The notes: generated by a model from the letters alone, not told the origin. Positions 1-7,336 are shown, numbered from the stretch's first letter. The stretch is 13,059 bases of DNA from CAZMCH01 sp964564735 (GCA_964564735.1 CAZMCH010000107.1:1-13059); one strand, 5' to 3'. Translations and numbers: made by a program.

Positions 1-560
1 ATAGATAAACCAGTTGGTTTAATAGCACCTTTGGCAACTCTAACCTGAGTTCCGACAATGCCTCTTCCAATAACTGGTGCTGAACCCAAACCGACATCAC
101 CGACAGGAGCAGAGAAAGCCAATCCTGCATCGGAACTTGTGGCTGGGATATTTGCATAAGTTTGAACTGCACTTGCAACTCTTACCGTTGGAGCATTTGC
201 CACCGAAACATTGACCGATTTGACCATTGGAGTATTATCAAACTCAAGAACCTCAGTGCTTGCATAAGCAACAGGAGCTCTCATAACAGCAGCGGTTGTT
301 ACTCTTGGTGCTACAACCTGTTGAACAGCCATTGGCTGTTCTGTTGGAACAGTTGGTCTAACGATTGGTTTTAAATCTTTTGGGCGTTCTTTGGGTTTTA
401 CATCCTGCTTGGGTTTCAAGAAGGTGCTTTGAACCCATTCCTTGACCTGTGGAGTTTGCGTATAGGCGATATATGCTCCTAATATGAGCAAAAGCGCACC
501 GTGAATAATCAGTGCGATAATAAACGCCTGACTTGTCGCAACTCCTTGCTTTCTCATCAT
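1..560 (-). CDS. TonB/TolA-like membrane-anchored proline-rich protein (3' end outside window)
   Basis: The reading frame is open from an ATG at 560 down to position 1 (186 codons) and leaves the window without a stop. It begins MMRKQGVATS. A single hydrophobic segment follows at residues about 12-33, containing IIHGALLLI; a His inside the N-terminal anchor is typical of TonB-like proteins. After that comes a Lys/Pro-rich stretch at about 49-75 (KPKQDVKPKERPKD) and a long low-complexity Ala/Val/Pro/Thr region. This layout of cytoplasmic N-tail, one membrane helix and extended periplasmic Pro-rich arm matches TonB/TolA-type energy transducers or similar envelope anchors. The globular C-terminal domain that would settle the family lies beyond the window. 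A strong Shine-Dalgarno (GGAGGAG, 568-574) stands 7 nt upstream of the ATG at 560; a second ATG at 557 is possible. It is transcribed divergently from smpB. Confidence 0.72.
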   Translation of the reverse strand, partial: MMRKQGVATSQAFIIALIIHGALLLILGAYIAYTQTPQVKEWVQSTFLKPKQDVKPKERPKDLKPIVRPTVPTEQPMAVQQVVAPRVTTAAVMRAPVAYASTEVLEFDNTPMVKSVNVSVANAPTVRVASAVQTYANIPATSSDAGLAFSAPVGDVGLGSAPVIGRGIVGTQVRVAKGAIKPTGLS

Positions 561-663
561 AACGGATCTCCTCCCTCCGCACTAGACAGACCGCAAACCG
601 CAATTAACAATTAAAATATTTAAACCCGCAAAACATTCTATTTTAAAAAATAATTGCTTCCCG

Positions 664-681
664 CTATTTATTAATAGATAG
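664..681. repeat. AT-rich near-perfect palindrome in the leader of the TonB-like gene
   Basis: An 18-bp palindrome (outer arms CTAT/ATAG, core TATTAATA) with a single imperfect pair (668/677). It lies downstream of the minus-strand promoter, within the roughly 135-nt untranslated leader of the TonB-like gene. It could be a repressor site or simply an AT-rich chance palindrome. Confidence 0.35.
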
Positions 682-701
682 ACTTTTAGCCTACCAATCT
701 G

Positions 702-730
702 ATTATACAACATAAAGATTCTATTGTCAA
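702..730 (-). promoter_or_regulatory. Perfect-consensus sigma70 promoter for the TonB-like gene
   Basis: Read on the minus strand, TTGACA (730-725) is followed by a 17-nt spacer and TATAAT (707-702). Both hexamers match the consensus exactly with ideal spacing. The predicted start point is near 695, giving a leader of about 135 nt before the ATG at 560. It points away from the smpB promoter, so the two genes share a divergent control region. Confidence 0.85.
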
Positions 731-754
731 GCAACTTTTTTACCTAGATCAATT

Positions 755-772
755 TCTTGTTAATCTTGTTAA
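755..772 (+). repeat. Two tandem copies of a 9-mer overlapping the smpB -35 box
   Basis: The 9-mer TCTTGTTAA occurs twice head to tail (755-763 and 764-772). The second copy contains the -35 hexamer TTGTTA (766-771) of the smpB promoter. This is visible directly. That it is a regulator-binding site is only inference, since the 9-bp period does not place the copies on the same face of the helix. Confidence 0.5.
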
Positions 773-794
773 TTTGCACTTTTTATGATATAAT
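766..794 (+). promoter_or_regulatory. sigma70 promoter with extended -10 for smpB-ssrA
   Basis: TTGTTA (766-771, four of six consensus bases), a 17-nt spacer, and TATAAT (789-794, perfect) preceded by TG at 786-787 (extended -10). The predicted start is near 801, leaving about 46 nt before the smpB ATG. A GATC site (747-750) lies between this promoter and the divergent one. Confidence 0.75.
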
Positions 795-846
795 TAATGT
801 GCTATTCTATAATTTCTGATGCAACTTTATCAATTGGAAAAACAAG

Positions 847-1314
847 ATGGCTGAAGTCAAAAATATAATAAAAAATAGAAGGGCAGAGCATGATTATCAT
901 ATTCTTGATACCTATGAGGCTGGAATTGCGCTTGAAGGGTTAGAAGTAAAATCATTGCGTATGGGAAACATCAGCCTTCAGGATAGCTTTGCAAAGGTTG
1001 AAGATGGTGAGATATATTTATATGATGCCCATATAAGTCCATATAGCCATTCTGATAATAGAAATTATGATCCAAAACGCCGTAGAAAACTTCTTATGAA
1101 TAAAAGAGAGATCAGGCGTCTTTGGGGCAGAACTCAGCAAAGCGGTTTTACGCTTGTTCCTATTGATATGCACTTTAACGAAAAAGGAAAAGCAAAAGTT
1201 CAGATTGCTGTTGCCAAAGGAAAGCATCTTTACGATAAAAGAGAAAGACTAAAGAAAGAGGAATTGAACAGAGAAAAGGCATCAGCTATGAAAGAAAGAA
1301 ATAAAAGAGATTAA
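847..1314 (+). CDS. smpB: SsrA-binding protein SmpB
   Basis: SmpB binds the tRNA-like end of tmRNA and delivers it to ribosomes stalled on messages without a stop codon, so that the nascent chain is tagged and the ribosome released. The 155-residue protein has the usual length. It shows the family's features: GLEVKSLRMGNISLQDSFA (residues about 31-49, RNA-binding beta-barrel), a run like NYDPKRRRKLL (about 73-83), and GKHLYDKRERLKKEE followed by a basic tail that becomes helical in the ribosomal decoding centre. The start at 847 gives the conserved N-terminus; only a weak GGAA Shine-Dalgarno (836-839) precedes it. It lies 38 nt upstream of ssrA, the gene for its RNA partner, and probably shares a transcript with it. 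Confidence 0.97.
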   Translation: MAEVKNIIKNRRAEHDYHILDTYEAGIALEGLEVKSLRMGNISLQDSFAKVEDGEIYLYDAHISPYSHSDNRNYDPKRRRKLLMNKREIRRLWGRTQQSGFTLVPIDMHFNEKGKAKVQIAVAKGKHLYDKRERLKKEELNREKASAMKERNKRD

Positions 1315-1352
1315 TTATCTGTTATATTAAAAGTTTTGATTATATATTTTGT

Positions 1353-1712
1353 GGGGGTGAATTGGTTTCGACGGAGGTAGATGAAGCAGAGGTTGCATGT
1401 CGAGGTCCGTTGGCCTCGTTAAACTGACGGAAAACTATTAAATGCCAACTCTGAATTGGCTCTAGCTGCCTAATTAGTTAGGTAACTACGTCCTCCCTGT
1501 CTAAGCCTGCGGGGCAGGGAAGGGCGACGTTTAGCAGGCTAGCCGATCTCTTTTTCTCAGAGGGTGATCAGCAAAACAACATCTGAGATAGTGCTTCGCA
1601 AATCCTGCCTGCGAGAGTTGCGAAGGGCGATAACTCAAAACACAGGAAAAGCATGTAGTAGCTTCTGTGGATATACCCTCGGACGCGAGTTCGATTCTCG
1701 CCACCTCCACCA
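1353..1712 (+). ncRNA. ssrA: tmRNA (transfer-messenger RNA)
   Basis: The ends form a tRNA-like acceptor stem: GGGGGTG (1353-1359) pairs with CACCTCC (1702-1708, one G-U pair), then discriminator A1709 and an encoded CCA (1710-1712). A T arm with TTCGATT loop lies just before it. The 5' part has the standard GGTTTCGAC element. The mRNA part reads GCC AAC TCT GAA TTG GCT CTA GCT GCC TAA (1444-1473), giving the tag ANSELALAA, with the ALAA end recognised by ClpXP-type proteases; the stop lies in a hairpin CCTAA/TTAGG. Pseudoknots are visible: CGAGG/CCTCG with CCGT/ACGG (1401-1430), and TCCCTG/CAGGGA interlaced with AGCCTGC/GCAGGCT (1494-1540). The RNA is one-piece, about 360 nt, a normal length. 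A run of five T follows the CCA; I see no strong separate terminator. The short gap to smpB holds only a weak own promoter candidate (TATATA at 1341-1346). Confidence 0.97.
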
Positions 1713-1862
1713 TTTTTAATAGGAATAACAAATTATGAAATATCGGAAAAGTTTCTAAAACATAGAAATGGAAATATGAGTAATATGAACGATTGGTTAA
1801 AAGTATAGATTATGCAAATCAAGAAAGAGCTATCTGGATGATTTATTTCAAGTTTAGATTTT

Positions 1863-2978
1863 ATGATTATCACTTATGATAATAAAAAATCAGAAAATGA
1901 CATTCTTACACAAACCTCAAAAGCTGATTTGGATATTGTATCTGGTGAAGGTTCAAAGAATAGGCTAATTCAAGGAGATAACCTTTCAATATTAAAAACT
2001 TTACTTGATGAATATGCCAGCAAGGTTGATCTAGTATATATTGACCCGCCCTTCGCAACAAAAGGACATTTTAGGATAGGCAAAGATCGCGCAAGCACTA
2101 TCAGCAGTAGCAATAGTGATACTATTGCTTATAGTGACATTTTGGTTGGTGCAGATTTCTTGGAGTTTCTGAGAGAACGATTAATCTTTTTGCATGAATT
2201 ATTGTCAGAAAAAGGATCGATTTATCTTCATATTGATTATAAGATTGGGCATTATGTAAAGCTTATAATGGATGAAATTTTTGGGCAATGTAATTTCCGA
2301 AATGATATTACTCGTATAAAATGCAATCCCAAAAATTTTCATCGTAAGGCTTACGGCAATATTAAAGATTTAATACTTTTTTACTCAAAAACAGAAAATC
2401 ATATATGGAATGATCCACTTATGCCATTTTCGGAAGAAGATGAAAAACGTTTATTCAAAAAAACCGATAAAAATGGACGAAGATACACTACAATTCCGCT
2501 TCATGCACCCGGAGAAACATCAAACGGAAATACAGGAAAAGAATGGCGTAATATAAAACCACCAAAAGGACGACATTGGCGTAGTGAACCAGCCATATTG
2601 GAAGAATGGGACAAGCAAGGGCTTATCGAATGGTCGTCAAAGGGAGTTCCGAGAAAAAAAATCTTTCTTGATGAAAAAAAAGGGAAAAAAGCGCAGGATA
2701 TTTGGGAATTTAAAGACCCACAATATCCAAGCTATCCAACAGAAAAAAGTTTAGATTTATTAAGATTTATCGTTAGTGCTTCATCAAACGAAAATGATTT
2801 AGTTCTTGATTGTTTCTGTGGTTCTGGCACAACGCTTGTTGCTTCTTGTGAACTTAATCGTAATTGGATAGGTATAGATAATTCAGAGCAAGCAATAAAA
2901 ATAACGAAACAAAGGCTTCTCTATTTGTCAAATAATCTGTTTTCCAATACAAGCTATGAATTTTCAAAACTAATTTAA
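1863..2978 (+). CDS. Site-specific DNA adenine methyltransferase, beta type (Mod-like), orphan
   Basis: The protein transfers a methyl group from SAM to a base, most likely adenine N6, in a specific DNA sequence. The catalytic motif IV is VDLVYIDPPF (DPPF at residues 61-64). The SAM-binding motif I comes late, as LDCFCGSGTTLVAS (about 315-328), followed by NWIGIDNS (334-341). This IV-before-I order defines the beta group that includes type III Mod subunits. Between them (about 150-290) lies the presumed target-recognition region, with blocks HAPGE, GKEWRNIKPPKGRHWR, GLIEWS and QDIWEFKDPQYPSYPTEK that recur in this Mod-like family. At 371 residues it is shorter than classical type III Mod proteins (500 or more). 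No Shine-Dalgarno precedes the ATG. Neither neighbour is a restriction enzyme, so it looks solitary. It begins 150 nt after the tmRNA 3' end. The target sequence cannot be read from the protein. Confidence 0.92.
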   Translation: MIITYDNKKSENDILTQTSKADLDIVSGEGSKNRLIQGDNLSILKTLLDEYASKVDLVYIDPPFATKGHFRIGKDRASTISSSNSDTIAYSDILVGADFLEFLRERLIFLHELLSEKGSIYLHIDYKIGHYVKLIMDEIFGQCNFRNDITRIKCNPKNFHRKAYGNIKDLILFYSKTENHIWNDPLMPFSEEDEKRLFKKTDKNGRRYTTIPLHAPGETSNGNTGKEWRNIKPPKGRHWRSEPAILEEWDKQGLIEWSSKGVPRKKIFLDEKKGKKAQDIWEFKDPQYPSYPTEKSLDLLRFIVSASSNENDLVLDCFCGSGTTLVASCELNRNWIGIDNSEQAIKITKQRLLYLSNNLFSNTSYEFSKLI

Positions 2979-3019
2979 TTGAATAGCATTTTTGTAAGCA
3001 TATATAACATAGAAATTCC

Positions 3020-3048
3020 TTGACATTATTCACATCATCAATTATCAT
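3020..3048 (+). promoter_or_regulatory. Near-consensus sigma70 promoter for recX-alaS
   Basis: TTGACA (3020-3025, perfect), a 17-nt spacer and TATCAT (3043-3048, five of six). The expected start is near 3055, leaving only about 11 nt of leader before the recX ATG at 3066. That fits with the absence of a Shine-Dalgarno there. Confidence 0.75.
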
Positions 3049-3065
3049 CTCTATAAATATCTGAT

Positions 3066-3701
3066 ATGAAACAGCAAATCACCGATCTAAAAACCCAAGA
3101 AAAACATCCATCTCGTTTATCGATATATCTTGATGGTAGATATTATTGCGGAATTTCTGAGGAAGTTGCCTTAAAATATAAATTAAAAACAGGCATGGAA
3201 GTTGATGAAAACAGCCTGAAAGAGATGATCCATGACGAAGAACTACAAAAAGCAAAGAAATATGTTTACAATTTGCTTTCAAGGCGAATGTATTCAAGCA
3301 AGGAAGTCCGAAATAAACTTACAGAACAAGGCTATACCGATGATGTGATAGATCAGGCTATCTCAACAATAGAAGGATTTGGCTATATCGATGATAAGAC
3401 ATTTGCAGAGGAATGGGTTTTATCCAGAAAACATAATAAACCAAAAGGTAAAATTGTTCTAAGGCGTGAATTAGCTCAAAAAGGCATCAATAAAGAAATA
3501 ATTGGAGAAGTATTAGAAGAATTTATTGATGATTCAGATCAATTAGATACTGCCATTGAATTAGCTCAAAAAAAGATGAGATCATATAAAAATGATGATA
3601 AAATATCTGCCAGAAGGAAACTTCAAAGCTTTTTGGTCAGACGTGGTTTTGATTTTGATACAATTAGGAAAGTTGTTGATAAAGTATTAAATGAAGAATA
3701 A
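3066..3701 (+). CDS. recX: Regulatory protein RecX
   Basis: RecX binds RecA filaments and limits their recombinase and coprotease activity. The 211-residue protein has an N-terminal beta segment (residues 16-50, SRLSIYLDGRYYCGISEEVA, ending LKTGMEVDE), as in the longer RecX forms. Three-helix RecX repeats follow: LLSRRMYSSKEVRNKL (70-85), GYIDDKTFAEEWVLSRKHNK (106-125) with LRRELAQKGI (132-141), and ARRKLQSFLVRRGF (182-195). It is 23 nt upstream of alaS and probably co-transcribed with it; recX-alaS adjacency is common in bacteria. recA, which frequently precedes recX, is not here. No ribosome-binding site is visible before the ATG. Its RecA partner must be encoded elsewhere. Confidence 0.95.
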   Translation: MKQQITDLKTQEKHPSRLSIYLDGRYYCGISEEVALKYKLKTGMEVDENSLKEMIHDEELQKAKKYVYNLLSRRMYSSKEVRNKLTEQGYTDDVIDQAISTIEGFGYIDDKTFAEEWVLSRKHNKPKGKIVLRRELAQKGINKEIIGEVLEEFIDDSDQLDTAIELAQKKMRSYKNDDKISARRKLQSFLVRRGFDFDTIRKVVDKVLNEE

Positions 3702-3706
3702 TTTGC

Positions 3707-3714
3707 AGAGAGGA
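3707..3714 (+). promoter_or_regulatory. Ribosome-binding site that decides the alaS start
   Basis: AGAGAGGA (3707-3714) lies 10 nt before ATG 3725 but only 4 nt before an in-frame TTG at 3719. The ATG is the better supported start, though the longer reading (two extra residues) cannot be excluded. Confidence 0.6.
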
Positions 3715-3724
3715 ATTTTTGTCT

Positions 3725-6367
3725 ATGTTAATAGGTCATCAGTTAAGGTCTGATTTTCTTGGATTTTTTGAGAAAAAGGGTCATACCATAGTTGCTAGCG
3801 ATTCGCTTGTTCCAAACGATCCGACTTTGTTATTTACAACCGCAGGTATGGTTCAATTTAAGCCACACTTTGAGGGAAGCATCCCTCTTACATATAGACG
3901 AGCAGTAACATCGCAAAAATGCCTTAGAGCAAGTGGAAAACAAAATGATCTTGAAGAAGTTGGCAAAACTAACAGGCATTTCACATTCTTTGAAATGCTT
4001 GGTAACTTTTCCTTTGGAGATTATTTCAAGCGAGAGGCTATACAATGGGCATGGGAATTTATAACCGAAGTGGCAAAAATTCCTTCTGATAGGCTTTGGG
4101 TGTCAATATATCTTGATGATGATTCTGCATTTGATATGTGGACAAAGGATGTTGGTTTTAGGGCTGAAAGAATAGTCCGTCTTGGTATGAAGGATAATTT
4201 TTGGCCCCCTGTTGTTATTCCGGGTCCTTGTGGTCCTTGCTCAGAGATATTTATTGATCTTGGTCCAGAAATGGGTTGTGGAGAAGATACTTGTCAGCCC
4301 GGTTGTGATTGCAACAGGTTCTTTGAATTTTGGAATCTTGTATTTCAGACATATACCCGAGATAATGCTGGAGAATTACATCCACTCCCCACTCAGAACA
4401 TTGATACTGGTATGTGCCTTGAAAGATTAAGTATGCTCGTTCAGGGGCTTGATAATATTTTTGATGTTGATCTTGTCAGACCAATAATTGATTTTATGTC
4501 TGATTTAACAGATACTCCTTATGGTGAAACGCTTGAAAATACTTATGCTTTGAGAGTTTTGGCAGATCATGTTAGATGCCTGACATTTGCTATTAGTGAT
4601 GGCGTTATGCCATCTAACGAGGGCAGAGGATATGTCCTGAGAAGGATACTTAGGCGAGGTGTCCGCTATGGCAGTAAGATCGGCATGAAAGAACCTTTTA
4701 TATATAAGGGTGTAGATAAAGTCGTTAAAATAATGGGCAATGTCTATCCTGAACTGGTTGAGAAGCGTGATCTAGTAAAAAGAGTCATACTCTCTGAGGA
4801 GGAACGCTTCCAAAGAACGCTTGAGCAAGGTCTTGAAAGACTTGATACTATAATGTCCTCTCTGGGTAATGAGAAGATCATATCTGGAAAGAGTGCTTTT
4901 GAACTCTATGATACTTATGGATTTCCACTTGATTTAACTCAAAATGTAGCATCAGAGAAAGGCTTTATAGTTGATGAAACTGGCTTTGAATCCGCAATGG
5001 AAGAACAAAGAGAACGAGGCAGATCAGCTTGGCAGACTGCTGGTGGTATATTCCAATCAGGCGTCTATGGTGATATAATCAAAGAATATGGAGCTACTGA
5101 CTTTAAGGGGTATGAGCAATCATCACTTACCGCAAATATCGTTGCTATTGTAAAAGACAACGAATTATTATCATCAGCACAAGAAGGCGATGAAGTCGAG
5201 ATTGTGCTTGATAAAACTCCGTTTTATGGTGAGGTTGGTGGACAAGTAGGAGATATTGGTTGGTTAAGTAATGATAATGTCAAAATACAGGTTCTGGATT
5301 CTGTTCATCCGATCCCTGATATAATAGCGCATAAATGCAAAGTTATATCAGGCGGAATATCATCAGGAGATAGCGTTACTGCCTCAATAGATACCGAAAG
5401 ACGACAAAAAATTGCGGTCAATCATACTGCAACACATATCCTTCAAAGCGCACTTAGAGAGGTTCTTGGAAGTCATGTTGCTCAATCAGGATCAATGGTT
5501 GCACCAGATAGGCTTAGATTTGATTTCAATCATTTTGAGGCGATGAAATCTGATGAAATAAAGGAAGTTGAGAAGCTAGTTAATAGGCATATAAGGGAAA
5601 ATACGCCTGTTATAACTTCTGAAATGGAAATTAAAGAAGCAAAAGAGCAAGGAGCAACTGCTCTCTTTGGTGAAAAATATGGAGATGTTGTCAGGGTTGT
5701 TCAATTAGATAATTACAGCAAAGAGTTATGCGGTGGAACGCATATTAAAATGACTGGCGAGATCGGTCTATTGAAGATCATAAGTGAAAGCAGTATCGCA
5801 GCAGGAATAAGAAGAATAGAGGCATTAACAGGAGAATCAGCATATATCCATGAACTTGATATGGAAGAACAGGTTAGGAAAATAGTTGATCTATTAAGAG
5901 TCAAGCCAACTGATATTGCAGAAAGAGTTGAGGCATTAATCCAGCAAAATAAAGAACTTGAAAAAGAGATCACACGCCTTAAGCAAAAAGGAGCATTGGC
6001 TCAGTCAGGAGAATTATTAAATCAGGTCAAAGATATTAAAGGTGTAAAGGTTTTGGCTGTTGCTATTGACAATGCAGACAGAGACGCACTTCGTACAATC
6101 ATGGATGACCTAAAAGTCAAAATCGGATCTGGTGTCATCGTTCTTGGTTCAGGGACAGATGGAAAGGCTTCATTCATTGCTGGTGTTACGGATGATCTTA
6201 TAAAGGAAAAGAAACTTAAGGCAGGTGATATTATCAAACAAGTTGCAGAGATAGCTGGCGGTAGTGGTGGAGGAAGACCTGACATGGCACAAGCTGGTGG
6301 AAAAGAACCATCAAAAGTCGGTGAAGCTGTTGAAGCAACATTTTACATCATTGATAAAATGCTCTGA
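3725..6367 (+). CDS. alaS: Alanine--tRNA ligase
   Basis: AlaRS charges tRNA-Ala with alanine using ATP, in the cytoplasm, and clears mischarged Ser/Gly-tRNA-Ala. The protein (880 residues from ATG 3725) is full length. The class II catalytic domain contains DPTLLFTTAGMVQFKPHF (about 32-49), the RHFTFFEMLGNFSFGDYF block (84-101), PGPCGPCSEIFIDLG (166-180) and NIDTGMCLERL (225-235). A Cys cluster (about 185-196, GEDTCQPGCDC) is as in many bacterial AlaRS. The tRNA-binding part includes NEGRGYVLRRILRRG (298-312). The editing domain has the zinc ligands HTATH (567-571) and CGGTH (669-673). The C-terminal domain has the Gly-rich GGSGGGRPDMAQAGG (845-859). The start is discussed under its ribosome-binding site. 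It is the second gene of the recX operon. A mild oddity is GKQNDLEEVG, where many homologues have GKHNDL. Confidence 0.98.
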   Translation: MLIGHQLRSDFLGFFEKKGHTIVASDSLVPNDPTLLFTTAGMVQFKPHFEGSIPLTYRRAVTSQKCLRASGKQNDLEEVGKTNRHFTFFEMLGNFSFGDYFKREAIQWAWEFITEVAKIPSDRLWVSIYLDDDSAFDMWTKDVGFRAERIVRLGMKDNFWPPVVIPGPCGPCSEIFIDLGPEMGCGEDTCQPGCDCNRFFEFWNLVFQTYTRDNAGELHPLPTQNIDTGMCLERLSMLVQGLDNIFDVDLVRPIIDFMSDLTDTPYGETLENTYALRVLADHVRCLTFAISDGVMPSNEGRGYVLRRILRRGVRYGSKIGMKEPFIYKGVDKVVKIMGNVYPELVEKRDLVKRVILSEEERFQRTLEQGLERLDTIMSSLGNEKIISGKSAFELYDTYGFPLDLTQNVASEKGFIVDETGFESAMEEQRERGRSAWQTAGGIFQSGVYGDIIKEYGATDFKGYEQSSLTANIVAIVKDNELLSSAQEGDEVEIVLDKTPFYGEVGGQVGDIGWLSNDNVKIQVLDSVHPIPDIIAHKCKVISGGISSGDSVTASIDTERRQKIAVNHTATHILQSALREVLGSHVAQSGSMVAPDRLRFDFNHFEAMKSDEIKEVEKLVNRHIRENTPVITSEMEIKEAKEQGATALFGEKYGDVVRVVQLDNYSKELCGGTHIKMTGEIGLLKIISESSIAAGIRRIEALTGESAYIHELDMEEQVRKIVDLLRVKPTDIAERVEALIQQNKELEKEITRLKQKGALAQSGELLNQVKDIKGVKVLAVAIDNADRDALRTIMDDLKVKIGSGVIVLGSGTDGKASFIAGVTDDLIKEKKLKAGDIIKQVAEIAGGSGGGRPDMAQAGGKEPSKVGEAVEATFYIIDKML

Positions 6368-6383
6368 TATTCAAATTATAGAG

Positions 6384-6404
6384 TCTCCCTTTCCAAAAGG
6401 GAGA
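6384..6404 (+). terminator. Perfect 9-bp stem-loop after alaS (terminator or repeat element)
   Basis: TCTCCCTTT (6384-6392) and AAAGGGAGA (6396-6404) form a perfect 9-bp stem with a 3-nt loop, starting 16 nt after the alaS stop. Only a short T-run follows (TTT, then GGAGGGATTTT), so it is a weak intrinsic terminator at best. The composition also resembles dispersed intergenic palindromes seen in many bacterial genomes. I see no second copy in this window. Confidence 0.5.
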
Positions 6405-6409
6405 TTTGG

Positions 6410-6467
6410 AGGGATTTTCACAAAAGGAATTTTTTATTAATAAATCCCTGTTTCGTATACTAGGGAT
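6410..6467 (+). repeat. Three competing inverted-repeat arms in the leader of the DUF948 gene
   Basis: AGGGATTT (6410-6417) is fully complementary to AAATCCCT (6442-6449). That same segment (ATCCCT, 6444-6449) is also complementary to AGGGAT (6462-6467). The central arm can therefore pair upstream or downstream, but not both. A possible -10 box (TATACT, 6456-6461) sits in the downstream loop, and the ribosome-binding site GGAGG (6477-6481) begins 10 nt after the last arm. The pairings are seen directly; a regulatory switch is inference. Confidence 0.4.
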
Positions 6468-6487
6468 AAAAAAGCTGGAGGCATTCA

Positions 6488-7021
6488 ATGGAAATTATAA
6501 AATCTGCTTCTATTGGATTAATTGCACTCGCAGTTGTTGTGCTTATCATTTATGTTATTTCTGTTCTACTGGAACTCAGAAAGACCATGAGAACCATCAA
6601 TAATCAGATTGTTCCAGTATTATCTCAGATTAAGCAAGCTGTTGACGAGATAAAACCAAAGGCTCTCGAAATCATTGATAATGTCAACAAAATAGCCGAA
6701 GAGGACGTTAAACCAATTGCAGATAACCTAAAAGACATATCGGCAAATGTTAATGATGGCATAGCTACTGTTAATGTTATGGTTGAAGGTGTAAGTGAAA
6801 CCGTTGCGAAATCTAGAGAAGCAATTTCTGAGATGCTTGATCAAAATCTAGCAAAAGTTGATGTTATGGTCGATAATATCGAGGATATGGTAGAAAAAAC
6901 ACATGAAGTAGTCTCATTGTATCAAAACAAAGCAGTTATACCTGCAATTGAGATCATCAGCATTTGGGCTGGTGTCAAAAAGGGACTTAGGTCTTTATTT
7001 ATAAAGAAGGAGGATTCTTAA
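6488..7021 (+). CDS. DUF948-family membrane-anchored coiled-coil protein
   Basis: This is a 177-residue protein with one N-terminal membrane helix (residues about 8-28, GLIALAVVVLIIYVISVLL). A long, mostly helical, heptad-like region follows (about 29-150), rich in Val, Ile, Lys, Glu and Asn, with recurring segments such as DNVNKIAEE, DNLKDISANV and VDVMVDNIEDMVEKTHEVV. This is the layout of DUF948 (YoxC-like) proteins, whose biochemical role is not established; some are linked to the envelope or stress. A good Shine-Dalgarno, GGAGG at 6477-6481, stands 6 nt before the ATG. Its stop codon directly abuts the start of the YtxH gene, so the two are translated as a pair. A soluble tail after a single helix suggests it lines the membrane and may scaffold the YtxH partner; that is inference. 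Confidence 0.8.
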   Translation: MEIIKSASIGLIALAVVVLIIYVISVLLELRKTMRTINNQIVPVLSQIKQAVDEIKPKALEIIDNVNKIAEEDVKPIADNLKDISANVNDGIATVNVMVEGVSETVAKSREAISEMLDQNLAKVDVMVDNIEDMVEKTHEVVSLYQNKAVIPAIEIISIWAGVKKGLRSLFIKKEDS

Positions 7022-7336
7022 ATGGACGATAAAAAAGAATTTGGAAAAATGCTAGTTGCTTTTTTTGCTGGTGGCGCACTTGGTGCGATGCTGGGAATTT
7101 TATTTGCCCCTGCTTCGGGTGCTGAAACAAGAAATAAAATAAAAGATACATCCATTGCAGTTAAAGATAAGACCGTAGAAAAACTTGAGGAGGCTAAAGA
7201 AGGAGCTGTAGGGTTATTCTCCAAAGGCAAAGAAAAGGCTGGCGGAGTAAAATCTCAAATTCAGGCTGCCTTTGAAGCTGGTAAAGAGGCTTATAAACAG
7301 AAAAAAGAGGAACTTACCGAAGAGGAAGAAGCCTAA
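7022..7336 (+). CDS. YtxH-domain protein (small membrane-anchored stress/envelope protein)
   Basis: This 104-residue protein has the YtxH signature: a short charged start, then a glycine/alanine-rich hydrophobic helix (residues about 9-30, FFAGGALGAMLGILFAPASG) ending in the typical FAPxSGxETR turn. A long lysine/glutamate/alanine-rich helix follows, with an acidic end (EELTEEEEA). YtxH proteins are small membrane proteins, described in some species as general-stress products; the molecular function is unknown. A strong Shine-Dalgarno AAGGAGG (7007-7013) lies inside the end of the DUF948 gene, 8 nt before the ATG. The ATG follows that gene's TAA with no gap. DUF948 and YtxH genes are often neighbours, which supports both calls. 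Confidence 0.85.
   Translation: MDDKKEFGKMLVAFFAGGALGAMLGILFAPASGAETRNKIKDTSIAVKDKTVEKLEEAKEGAVGLFSKGKEKAGGVKSQIQAAFEAGKEAYKQKKEELTEEEEA

Noticed and set aside
358..603. Minus-strand open frame of 81 codons beginning MRFAVC
   Set aside because: It overlaps the start of the TonB-like gene in another frame and has no family features; the TonB-like frame has the strong ribosome-binding site and membrane anchor.
1531..1731. Minus-strand open frame of 66 codons containing VARIELASE
   Set aside because: It lies antisense to tmRNA. Such peptides arise from translating the complement of the conserved T arm and are a well-known annotation artefact.
1713..3065. Duplicated ssrA 3' end as an attachment site for an island carrying the methylase
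   Set aside because: I found no second copy of the T-arm/acceptor sequence in the window and no integrase gene.
6406..6603. Plus-strand frame of 65 codons over the DUF948 start
   Set aside because: It is out of frame with the DUF948 gene, which has a good ribosome-binding site and recognisable layout.
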